Under the pieces are notes generated by a model. The model saw only the letters and a program-made list of their open reading frames with translations, was not told the origin of the DNA and ran no database searches. The position numbers and the translations under genes were made by a program. A DNA stretch of 64,000 bases, taken from the NCBI RefSeq assembly GCF_004135735.1, contig NZ_CP012670.1:4485501-4549500 (forward strand). The letters are read 5' to 3'. Each line of letters starts with the position of its first letter. Position 1 is the first letter of the stretch. Below, in pieces: positions 32,621-40,241 of this stretch. Source of the DNA: Sorangium cellulosum. GTDB lineage: Bacteria; Myxococcota_A; Polyangia; Polyangiales; Polyangiaceae.

Positions 32621-33988
32621 CTACGCCGCGCCGGGCGCGACGCGGGCGCGCACCGCCTCCACGAGCGCGCGGAGCGCCGGCGACACCTCGGGCTCGAACG
32701 GCGCGTCCCCCGGGGCGTCGTCCAGGCGCCGCAGCGGCTCCGGGAGCGCGTCGAGCTGCGCGCGCACGCGCGCCCGGATGGCGCCGAGCCCCTCGGGCGG
32801 CGCGACGCGCGCGCCGCGCCTCATCACCGGCGCGAGCAGCGGCTCGGCGTCGGGGCCGGCGGGCTCGCTGTCGAGCGCGAGGACGTCGCGCGCGAGCTCC
32901 CCCCCCGGGCCCCGGAAGCGGTGCACCTGGTGCGCGCCGGGCAGCGTCGCCTTCCCCTCCGAGAACTTCGCGATGGGCGTGCGCTCGGCGCCCGGCTCGA
33001 CGCCGCCGATCTCCACGAGCTTGTAGACGCCGCCGAGCGAGGGGGCGTCGATCGAGGTCACGAGATCGGTCCCGACGCCGTACAGATCGATGGGCGCGCC
33101 CGCGCGCCGGAGCTCGGCGATCCGGTGCTCGTTGAGATCGCCCGAGGCCACGATCTTCGCCGACGCGCAGCCGGCGGCGTCGAGGATCCCGCGCACCGCC
33201 ACGCTGAGCGCGCCGAGATCGCCGGAGTCGAGCCGCACCCCCTTCAGCTTGTCGCGCGCGACCGCCGCCGCGCGCGCCGCCCCGGTGAGCGTGTCGTACG
33301 TGTCGATGAGCAGGAGCGTCGCGTTCGGGAAGACGGCGACGTAGCTCTCGAACGCGGCCTGCTCGGTCGGGTGGGCCATGGTCCACATGTGCGCGGCCGT
33401 CCCGAGCACCGGGATGCCGAAGCGCATGCCGGCCTCGACGTTCGAGGTGCCGACGCACCCCGCGGCGTACGCGGCCCGCGCCGCGTCGATCGCCGCCTCC
33501 GGGTGCGCCCGCCGGGTCCCGAACTCGACGACGCCCGCGTCGCCGGCGGCCAGGATCACGCGCGCGGCCTTCGACGCGATCGTGGTGGCGTGGTTGATGA
33601 CCGACAGGGCAAACGTCTCGATGAGCTGCGCCTCGATGAGCGGCGCCGTGACGCGCACGAGCGGCTCGTTCGCGAAGAGCACCGTCCCCTCGGGCATGGC
33701 CCACACGTCGCCGCGGAACCGGAAGCCCCGGAGGTAGTCGCGGAACGCGGGGGTCATCGCGTCCGCGAGCGCGGGGAGCGCGCCGAGGTAGGCGATCTCC
33801 TCGTCGGTGAAGCGGAGCCCCTCGAGGTAGCGCACGAGCCGATCGAGGCCCATCGCGACGAGGAAGCGGCGGTGGCTGGGCAGCCGCCGCACGAACAGCT
33901 CGCACGTCGCGACGCGCGAGGTCATGCCGCGGTGGAAGTACCCCGCCGCCATGGTCAGCTGGTAAAGGTCCGTGTGCAGCGCGTCCAC
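32621..33988 (-). CDS. pncB: Nicotinate phosphoribosyltransferase
   Basis: A 455-residue enzyme joining nicotinate to PRPP to give NaMN. It begins ALHTDLYQLTMAAGYFHRGM, has the regulatory/phospho-histidine neighbourhood VINHATTIASKAARV, then EFGTRRAHPEA, GTSNVEAG and GTAAHMWTMAH, GVRLDSGDLG and GVGTDLVTS, all typical of the family. With the nicotinamidase gene downstream it forms a Preiss-Handler salvage pair. It is transcribed away from folD. Confidence 0.93.
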   Translation of the reverse strand: MDALHTDLYQLTMAAGYFHRGMTSRVATCELFVRRLPSHRRFLVAMGLDRLVRYLEGLRFTDEEIAYLGALPALADAMTPAFRDYLRGFRFRGDVWAMPEGTVLFANEPLVRVTAPLIEAQLIETFALSVINHATTIASKAARVILAAGDAGVVEFGTRRAHPEAAIDAARAAYAAGCVGTSNVEAGMRFGIPVLGTAAHMWTMAHPTEQAAFESYVAVFPNATLLLIDTYDTLTGAARAAAVARDKLKGVRLDSGDLGALSVAVRGILDAAGCASAKIVASGDLNEHRIAELRRAGAPIDLYGVGTDLVTSIDAPSLGGVYKLVEIGGVEPGAERTPIAKFSEGKATLPGAHQVHRFRGPGGELARDVLALDSEPAGPDAEPLLAPVMRRGARVAPPEGLGAIRARVRAQLDALPEPLRRLDDAPGDAPFEPEVSPALRALVEAVRARVAPGAA

Positions 33989-34156
33989 AGCTCATGGCTA
34001 AAGACGCTGGACGTACGGGTCAATCCGAAGATCGCGCCGCGGCGGTGCGGATCATCTCCCGCGCGGCCCCGGGCGCGGCCGGCGGCGTCCGGCGAGGCGC
34101 GCGCGCCGCGCGGGCGGCGTTCCCGACCGGGGCGCGGCTGATCTAAGCTCCGCCCC

Positions 34157-35026
34157 GTGGCAGCGAAGATCCTGGACGGCAAGGCGATCGCGCAGAAGGT
34201 CCGCGACGAGGTGCGCGAGGGGGCGGCCCGCTTCGCGGCGGCGCACGGCCGGTCGCCGGGCCTCGACGTGGTGCTCGTCGGCGACGATCCGGCCAGCGTG
34301 ACCCACACGCGGAACAAGGAGAAGCAGTCGAACGACGTCGGCATGCGGGGCCGGCTGCACCGGCTCGCCGCCGACACGACCGAGGCGGCGCTGCTCGCGC
34401 GCATCGCGGAGCTCAACGCGGACGACACCGTCGACGGGATCCTCGTCCAGCTCCCGCTCCCCCCGCACCTCCGGGAGCAGCGGGTGCTCGACGCCGTGGA
34501 CCCCGCGAAGGACGTCGACGGCCTCCACCCGTTGAACGCGGGGCTGCTCGCGATGGGCCGCCCGGGCGGCCTGGTGCCGGCCACGCCGAGCGGCTGCATG
34601 CGCCTGCTCGCCGAGGCGGGCGTCGAGATCGCCGGCGCGCGCGCGCTGGTCGTCGGGCGGAGCAACCTCGTCGGCAGGCCGACGGCGGCGCTCCTGCTCG
34701 CGCGGCACGCGACGGTCACGATCGCCCACTCCCGCACGCGCGACCTCTCGGCGCTCTGCCGCGAGGCCGACATCCTCGTCGCCGCCGTGGGCCGGGCGAA
34801 GCTCATCGCCGGCGACTGGATCAAGGAGGGCGCCACGGTGATCGACGTCGGCATGAACCGCGACGAGGCGGGCAAGCTCGTGGGCGACGTCGACTTCGAC
34901 GCCGCGAGGGAGCGCGCCGCCTGGATCACGCCGGTGCCGGGCGGCGTCGGTCCCATGACGATCGCCTCGCTGCTCGCGACCACGCTGCGCGCGGCGGAGG
35001 CGCGCGCGGCGCGGCCGTCGTCGTGA
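34157..35026 (+). CDS. folD: Bifunctional methylenetetrahydrofolate dehydrogenase/cyclohydrolase
   Basis: A 289-residue FolD protein interconverting 5,10-methylene- and 10-formyl-tetrahydrofolate. Conserved parts: QLPLPPHL, AKDVDGLHPLN, the NADP-binding VVGRSNLVGRPTA and TPVPGGVGPMTIA. In the active-site segment that normally reads S-x-x-Y-V-x-x-K, this protein has SVTHTRNK: the catalytic Lys54 is present, but the Tyr at position 50 is His. The usual PCTP motif is PATP. The GTG at 34157 is the start. A methyltransferase gene overlaps the stop by four bases. Confidence 0.93.
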   Translation: MAAKILDGKAIAQKVRDEVREGAARFAAAHGRSPGLDVVLVGDDPASVTHTRNKEKQSNDVGMRGRLHRLAADTTEAALLARIAELNADDTVDGILVQLPLPPHLREQRVLDAVDPAKDVDGLHPLNAGLLAMGRPGGLVPATPSGCMRLLAEAGVEIAGARALVVGRSNLVGRPTAALLLARHATVTIAHSRTRDLSALCREADILVAAVGRAKLIAGDWIKEGATVIDVGMNRDEAGKLVGDVDFDAARERAAWITPVPGGVGPMTIASLLATTLRAAEARAARPSS

Positions 35027-35709
35027 CGGCGCGCGCGGCGGCGTTCGTGGCGCGCGAGACCGCCGTCGCCTGCCCGCCGTTCGTCCCCGAGGTGCGCCTC
35101 CACCTGGCGACCGAGGTCACGCCGCTGTGGCGCGCGACCGAGGCGGCGCTGGCGCGCGCGGGGGTGCCGCCGCCGTACTGGGCCTTCGCGTGGGCCGGCG
35201 GGCAGGCGCTCGCGCGGTACCTGCTCGATCACCCGGCCGCGGTCGCCGGAAAGCGCGTGCTCGATCTCGCCGCCGGCGGCGGGATCGTCGCGATCGCCGC
35301 GGCCCGCGCCGGCGCGGCGCGCGTGAGCGCCGCCGACATCGATCCGTTCGCCGCCGCGGCGCTCCGGCTCAACGCGGCCCTGAACGGCGTCGCCCTCGAG
35401 GTGATCGCGGAGGATCTCACGGAGCGCGACGCACGCGGCGCGTGGGACGTCGTCGTGGCGGGCGACGTCTTCTACGAGCGCGCCATGGTCGCCCGGGTGC
35501 TCCCCTGGCTGCGCCGGTGCGCCGAGGGGCCGGCGGCCGTGCTCGTCGGCGATCCAGGGCGCGCCTACTGCCCCGCGGAGGGCGCCCTGGAGCTCGCGCG
35601 CTACCTCGTCCCCACGTCCCTCGACCTGGAGGGCCGCGAGCAGCGCGAGGCGCGGGTGCTGCGGCTCTGCCCCGCCGGGTGGCTCAGCCAACCGCGCACG
35701 GTGGCCTGA
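35023..35709 (+). CDS. Class I methyltransferase, METTL20/Nnt1-like
   Basis: A 228-residue SAM-dependent methyltransferase. A PPYWAFAWAGGQALARYLLD segment precedes motif I VLDLAAGGGIVAIAAA; strand 2 ends VSAADIDPFA and the post-I motif is VVVAGDVFYE. The PYWAFAWAGG lead is typical of ETF-beta lysine methyltransferase/Nnt1-type protein or small-molecule methylases. It starts in the folD stop (GTGA overlap), so it is translated with folD. The link to one-carbon metabolism is only by position. Substrate unknown. Confidence 0.82.
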   Translation: MTARAAAFVARETAVACPPFVPEVRLHLATEVTPLWRATEAALARAGVPPPYWAFAWAGGQALARYLLDHPAAVAGKRVLDLAAGGGIVAIAAARAGAARVSAADIDPFAAAALRLNAALNGVALEVIAEDLTERDARGAWDVVVAGDVFYERAMVARVLPWLRRCAEGPAAVLVGDPGRAYCPAEGALELARYLVPTSLDLEGREQREARVLRLCPAGWLSQPRTVA

Positions 35710-35984
35710 TACGCGTCGGGCAGCCCGGCAAGGCGCGTCATCTCCGCGCGACGCAGCATCGCCGCGTGATGGTGCAGAACGGCGCCCATCGAAGCGCGGT
35801 ATGCCCGGAGGCGGCGGCGCAGCGTCATGAACCGATCCGCCACGGCACGATCGCGAGCAGAGCCTTTGCCGGGTCGTGCGCCGGCGAGCTCGGTCGCCGG
35901 CGATGCTCCAGGACGGCCGTGCGTCGAGCGGTGCGCGCGCCGGATGGGCCCCGAGCGGCCCTCGGTGGTGATTGGATCCATGCT

Positions 35985-37196
35985 ATGAAGCTGTGGCCGG
36001 GGAGAGATATGACGGACGCGGAGCTCGAAGCGCTGCTCGTGGATCTGGAATCCGACCGCGTGGAGCGCAAAGAAACCGACGGGGATCGCGAGAAGATCAA
36101 GAAGACGATCTGTGCGTTCGCGAACGACCTGCCGGGCAACGGGCTCCCCGGATTCATCTTCGTCGGCGCGCGTGATGATGGGAGCGTCGCCGGGCTCTCG
36201 GTGACGGACGAGCTGCTCAAGCGCTTGTCGGACATGGGCGTGAGCGGTCAGATTCAGCCCTTGCCATCCATCGTGGTGCAAAAACGGATGCTCCGCGGGG
36301 CGGATGTTGCAGTCGTCCAGGTGCATCCATCGCCGTTTCCTCCAGTGCGCTACGATGGGCGCACGTTCATCCGAGTCGGCCCGACGACACGTCCTGCGAG
36401 CGCGGCTGACGAGCGCAGGCTCACGGAACGCAGGCGTGGCGCGCTCTTGCCCTTCGACCTGAGTCCCGTGCCGGACGCGACGCGAGAAGATCTCGATCTG
36501 GAGCTGTTCCACCGTGTCTATCTGCCCGCAGCCGTTGCGCCGGACGTCCTCGCGCAGAACCAGCGCCCTCTCGAACAACAGCTCGCATCTCTTCGCCTGA
36601 GCACCCTCGACGGAACGCCGACCGTGTGTGGCGTCCTCGTGCTAGGGAAGGACCCTCGGCGTCATATTCCAGGGGCGTACGTCCAGTTTCTCCGACTTGA
36701 CGGCTCGGAGCTCCTGGATCCCATCAAGGATCAAAAGGAGCTCGACGGGCCTCTTCCGGATCTGCTTCGTCGCATCGACGAGGTGCTGGAGGCGCACATC
36801 TCCGTCGCAACGGACGTGAGGGCTCATTCCACGGAAATCCGCCATCCTGACTATCCCATCGTCGCCCTTCAGCAGATCATTCGTAATGCCGTCCTCCACC
36901 GCAGTTACGACGGGACCAACGCGCCCGTTCGCATGACATGGTTCTCGGATCGGGTGGAGATCTTGAGCCCAGGCGGTCCCTATGGGCAGGTGAACCCGCG
37001 CAATTTCGGACAGCTCGGCGCGACGGATTATCGCAATCCGCACCTGGCCGAGGCCATGAAGGCGCTGGGATACGCCCAGCGATTCGGCTTCGGAATCCAG
37101 ATGGCCCGCCAGGAGCTCCAGAAGAACGGCAGTCCTCCCCTCGAGTTCACGGTCGCCGATCACCACGTGCTAGCGATCATCCGGAGCCGAACGTGA
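35985..37196 (+). CDS. AlbA_2 domain plus GHKL-type ATP-binding domain protein (cassette gene 1)
   Basis: A 403-residue protein of the Schlafen-AlbA_2/'ATP-dependent helicase C-terminal-like' family. The N-terminal AlbA_2 domain (about 15-130) has ESDRVERKE, ICAFANDLPG, FIFVGARDDG and RTFIRVGPTTR. The C-terminal ~200 residues match the ATPase-fold module often joined to AlbA_2 (IRNAVLHRSYDG, FSDRVEILSPGGPYG, LGYAQRFGFGI). Codons are richer in A/T at the third position than in neighbours. Start: ATG 35985 (MKLWPGRD); ATG 36009 has the better GGGGAG site. It overlaps the next gene by four bases. Relatives act as regulators or in defence islands; the role here is unknown. Confidence 0.85.
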   Translation: MKLWPGRDMTDAELEALLVDLESDRVERKETDGDREKIKKTICAFANDLPGNGLPGFIFVGARDDGSVAGLSVTDELLKRLSDMGVSGQIQPLPSIVVQKRMLRGADVAVVQVHPSPFPPVRYDGRTFIRVGPTTRPASAADERRLTERRRGALLPFDLSPVPDATREDLDLELFHRVYLPAAVAPDVLAQNQRPLEQQLASLRLSTLDGTPTVCGVLVLGKDPRRHIPGAYVQFLRLDGSELLDPIKDQKELDGPLPDLLRRIDEVLEAHISVATDVRAHSTEIRHPDYPIVALQQIIRNAVLHRSYDGTNAPVRMTWFSDRVEILSPGGPYGQVNPRNFGQLGATDYRNPHLAEAMKALGYAQRFGFGIQMARQELQKNGSPPLEFTVADHHVLAIIRSRT

Positions 37197-38200
37197 GCAT
37201 CCCCATCATCGCCTTTTTCAACAACAAAGGTGGCGTCGGCAAGACCTCCCTCGTCTACCATATCGCGTGGATGTACGCGGAGCTCGGAATCCGCGTCCTC
37301 GCGGTGGATCTCGACCCGCAGGCCAATCTCACGGCGGCTTTCCTGGACGAGGACAGGCTCGCGGAGCTCTGGGACGAGGACGAGAAATCGGAGACGATCC
37401 ACGAGTGCATCCGACCGCTCCTCGAAGGCACCGGGGACATCGGCAACCCTCACATCGAAGAGATCGGGGACAACCTGAGCTTGATCCCGGGAGATCTCGC
37501 GCTCTCCAGCTTCGAGGACGAGCTGAGTCAGCAGTGGCCCCAATGCGCGGACGGCAAGCCGCGGGCGTTTCGCGTCATCACCGCGTTCTGGCGCGCGATC
37601 CGGAAGGCGTCCCTCGCGAACGATCCCGGCGTTGTGCTCGTCGACGTGGGTCCCAATCTGGGAGCCATCAACCGCGCGGCGCTCGTCGCTTCGGATCACG
37701 TCGTCGTACCGCTGTCGCCCGATCTGTTTTCCCTCCAGGGCTTGAAGAACCTCGGGCCGACCCTGCGACGATGGCGCGCAGAATGGACGGATCGCGTGGC
37801 GAGAAACCCGGATCCGAAACGGATCGAACTCCCGGCGGGGAACATGTGCCCCGCGGGCTACCTCGTCCTTCAACACGCGGTGCGGCTCGATCGTCCGGTC
37901 AAGGCGTATGCCCGCTGGATGCGGCGTATTCCCGGCGTTTACCGGCAGTCCGTGCTCGATCAAGATCCCGGCGCCCCGATCCTTCCTGACCAGGATCCGC
38001 ACTGCATCGGGCTGCTCAAGCACTACCGGAGCCTGATGCCAATGGCCCAGGAGGCGCACCGTCCGATGTTCCTTCTCCGCCCCGTCGACGGAGCCATGGG
38101 CGCCCATCAGGCCGCGGTAGGTGGCGCCTGGAACGATTTCGCCACGCTCGCCCGGCGCATCGCCGAGCGTACAGGGCTCGATTTTCCAGAGACGCTCTGA
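37193..38200 (+). CDS. ParA/MinD-like ATPase (cassette gene 2)
   Basis: A 335-residue ParA-family P-loop ATPase. The deviant Walker A is FFNNKGGVGKTSL, the A' region VLAVDLDPQANLT, and the Walker B-like segment VVLVDVGPNLGAINRAAL. The C-terminal ~150 residues (GYLVLQHAVRLDRP, RRIPGVYRQSVL, LLKHYRSLMPMAQE) are an extension not found in plasmid or chromosome ParA. No ParB gene or parS-like repeats are nearby. Its GTG start overlaps the AlbA_2 gene stop, so the two products are probably made in a fixed ratio. I recall the extended form as commonly paired with AlbA_2 proteins, but no function is established. Confidence 0.87.
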   Translation: MSIPIIAFFNNKGGVGKTSLVYHIAWMYAELGIRVLAVDLDPQANLTAAFLDEDRLAELWDEDEKSETIHECIRPLLEGTGDIGNPHIEEIGDNLSLIPGDLALSSFEDELSQQWPQCADGKPRAFRVITAFWRAIRKASLANDPGVVLVDVGPNLGAINRAALVASDHVVVPLSPDLFSLQGLKNLGPTLRRWRAEWTDRVARNPDPKRIELPAGNMCPAGYLVLQHAVRLDRPVKAYARWMRRIPGVYRQSVLDQDPGAPILPDQDPHCIGLLKHYRSLMPMAQEAHRPMFLLRPVDGAMGAHQAAVGGAWNDFATLARRIAERTGLDFPETL

Positions 38201-38228
38201 TTCACCAGATGATCCAGGGGGGCGCGCG

Positions 38229-38741
38229 TCACCTGGCCCGGCTCGCCCCCTCCGGATCGAGCCGCCCCCCGGTCAGCCGGAGCGAGGTGAGCGAGAGCGC
38301 GAGGAGCGCGCCGCCGGCCACGAGCGGGAGCTCGCGCGCGGCGCCGGCCTCGGGCGCGCGGAGGAAGACGGCCAGGAGCAGCGCGTGGGCGGCGAGCAGC
38401 TCGCGGCGCGGGAGCGGCAGCGCGCGCAGGAAGAACGTGGCCGGCGCGCGGAGCAGCGCGCGCGCCGCGGGCGTCCCGAGGAACAGCCAGCCCGCCCAGA
38501 GCGCGAGCCGGAACGGGAGCGACGCGCCGGCGAGGCCCGTGACCTGCGACGCCTGCATCCCGTTGCCCCCGAAGAGGACGGCCGCGACGACCGCGACGCC
38601 CATGTACAGCGGCATGGCGCGCGCGACGGCATCCTTCCCGGCCGTCGCGCCCAGGATGCCCACGAGGAGGACGAAGCGGCTCAGCACGTGACGGGGTCGT
38701 GATGAAACAACCGTCCCTCCCGGCAATTCCAGGGCGCTCAT
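38229..38741 (-). CDS. Small multi-pass membrane protein, possibly a truncated permease
   Basis: A 170-residue hydrophobic protein with about four or five membrane segments (around RFVLLVGILGATAG, YMGVAVVAAVLFGGNG, LALWAGWLFLG, ELLAAHALLLAVFL and LPLVAGGALLALSL). The segments and the basic loop FFLRALPLPRREL look like the N-terminal part of an ABC-2-type or similar export permease, but it stops after ~170 residues. It is convergent with the ParA-like gene 28 bp away, so it marks the edge of that cassette. It may be a remnant or a small protein in its own right. Confidence 0.55.
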   Translation of the reverse strand: MSALELPGGTVVSSRPRHVLSRFVLLVGILGATAGKDAVARAMPLYMGVAVVAAVLFGGNGMQASQVTGLAGASLPFRLALWAGWLFLGTPAARALLRAPATFFLRALPLPRRELLAAHALLLAVFLRAPEAGAARELPLVAGGALLALSLTSLRLTGGRLDPEGASRAR

Positions 38742-38825
38742 CGTAATGCGACGCGCTCGCGCGGACGATCGCGTCGTCGTCGCGCGGGCGTCATTCCGAG
38801 GGGTCGGCGAGGTAGACTCGTCGAG

Positions 38826-39914
38826 ATGAGCCGCTCACCTCGCCGCGAACCTCCCCCCTCGCAGCTCTCGCTGTTCGAGACGGCGACAGGCCCCGTGGCC
38901 GCAGGGGCGGCCGCGGCGAGCGAGCCGGATCCGATGGCGCCCGTCTACGACGACGCCGCCCGCGTCGCGGCGCGGCTGCCGAGGGGGCTGCGCCTCGGGA
39001 CGAGCTCGTGGAGCTTCCCCGGCTGGCAGGGCCTCGTCTACGCCGGGCGGCGCAGCACGGAGGACCTCGCGCGCGACGGCCTCGCCGAGTACGCGCGGCA
39101 CCCGCTCCTCACGACCGTGGGCATCGACCGGAGCTTCTACGCGCCCGTCCCCGACAGCGACTTCGTCCGCTACCGGGCGCAGCTCCCGGGCGGCTTCCGC
39201 TGCGTCTCGAAGGCGCTGCACGCGGTCGTCTCCCAGACGCTCCAGCGCTGGCAGGCGCCGCCGGACGACGACCGGGGGCGAGGCGCTGGCCGCGCGGAGA
39301 TCGAGCCGAACCCGGACTTCCTCTCGGTCCCGCTCTTCCTCTCGCGCGTCGCCGCGCCGCTGCTCTCGGTGTTCCGCGCGCACGCGGGGCCGGTGCTGCT
39401 CGAGCTGCCCCCGGTCGGCCCTCGCCACCGCCTGCCGCCGCGCGCGTTCTTCGAGCGGCTCGACGCCTTCCTCGGCGCGCTGCCGCGCGAGCTCACCTAC
39501 GCGGTCGAGCTCCGGGAGCGCGCCTACTTCACGGGCGAGTACCGGGAGATCCTCGGCGCGCACGGCGTCGCCCACGCCTACAGCTACTGGCGCGCCATGC
39601 CGTCGCCGGGGGCGCAGGCGGACGTGGTGCCGGTCTCGAACGCCCCGTTCGCGCTCGTCCGGCTCTCGCTCAAGCCCGGGCAGCGCTACGAGGCGGAGAA
39701 GAGGCGGTTCGACCCGTTCAACCGCGTGGTCGAGCCCGATCCGGCGATGCGCGCCGAGGTCACGCGGATCGTGTGCGAGGCGGCGGCGCTCGGCGCTGAG
39801 AGCTTCGTGCTGGTGAACAACAAGGCCGAGGGCTCTGCGCCCCTCACGGTGCGCGCGATCGCCGAGCAGGTCGCCGAGGCGTGGCAGGCGCGCGGCGCGG
39901 CCGCGCCGGCGTGA
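38826..39914 (+). CDS. DUF72 family protein, long form
   Basis: A 362-residue DUF72 member. An extended N-terminus (SQLSLFETATG) precedes LRLGTSSWSFPGWQGLVY, then VGIDRSFYAPVPDSDFVRY, LPGGFRCVSKALHAV, LLELPPVGP, LTYAVELRERAYF, and the closing SFVLVNNKAEGSAPLTVRAIA. These are the standard family blocks in order (GTSSW, EINSTFY-like, KaPxxxTH-like, VNNHxxGxAP). It is only distantly like the shorter member at 26404. Function unknown; TIM-barrel fold by family knowledge. It is followed by a 19-bp tandem repeat. Confidence 0.85.
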   Translation: MSRSPRREPPPSQLSLFETATGPVAAGAAAASEPDPMAPVYDDAARVAARLPRGLRLGTSSWSFPGWQGLVYAGRRSTEDLARDGLAEYARHPLLTTVGIDRSFYAPVPDSDFVRYRAQLPGGFRCVSKALHAVVSQTLQRWQAPPDDDRGRGAGRAEIEPNPDFLSVPLFLSRVAAPLLSVFRAHAGPVLLELPPVGPRHRLPPRAFFERLDAFLGALPRELTYAVELRERAYFTGEYREILGAHGVAHAYSYWRAMPSPGAQADVVPVSNAPFALVRLSLKPGQRYEAEKRRFDPFNRVVEPDPAMRAEVTRIVCEAAALGAESFVLVNNKAEGSAPLTVRAIAEQVAEAWQARGAAAPA

Positions 39915-40241
39915 CGCGAGAGGAGGGGGCGACCGAGCAGGACGGCGGCGACCGAGCAGGACGGCGGCGACCGAGCAGGACGGCGGCGACCGAGCAGGAC
40001 GGCGGCGACCGAGGTCGACCGGCCCGCCGCAGCGCGGCTGCCCGGCGCGCCGGTCCGGGGACAGGCTGGAAAGAGGCCCGGCGCAGGCGGCTTCCGGGCC
40101 GGCGCGGCGCGCTCCCCAGGATCCGCGGCGGGAAAGGCCTCTCCTCGGCCCACCATCCGTGCAACACCACAGCGGGCCTCGATCCGCGCGCCCGCGCGCC
40201 CGGCCGCGGCAGAGGACGCGCACACAACGTTGGAGATGCCA
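39915..40241. other. Intergenic region with a 19-bp tandem array
   Basis: The gap holds the 19-bp repeats at 39931-40006 and then ~220 bp of ordinary G+C-rich sequence. A GGAG (40232-40235) precedes the start of the oxidoreductase gene. No promoter is evident. Confidence 0.5.
39931..40010 (+). repeat. Tandem repeat, four 19-bp units
   Basis: Four exact units beginning GACCGAGCAGGACGGCGGC at 39931, 39950, 39969 and 39988, with a partial fifth at 40007. It starts 17 bp after the DUF72 stop. Confidence 0.9.

Noticed and set aside
35710..35984. Minus-strand frame in the gap upstream of the AlbA_2 gene (peptide like MTLRRRLRAYRASMGAV)
   Set aside because: It runs into and over both neighbouring genes without motifs or a ribosome site; possibly a relic, but not supportable.
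37193..38200. Chromosome or plasmid partition locus (ParA with ParB/parS)
   Set aside because: No ParB-like gene or repeated palindromes nearby, and the ParA has a long non-canonical C-terminus.
39931..40010. CRISPR array or iteron origin
   Set aside because: Units abut without spacers; no replication gene or A+T-rich melting region lies nearby.
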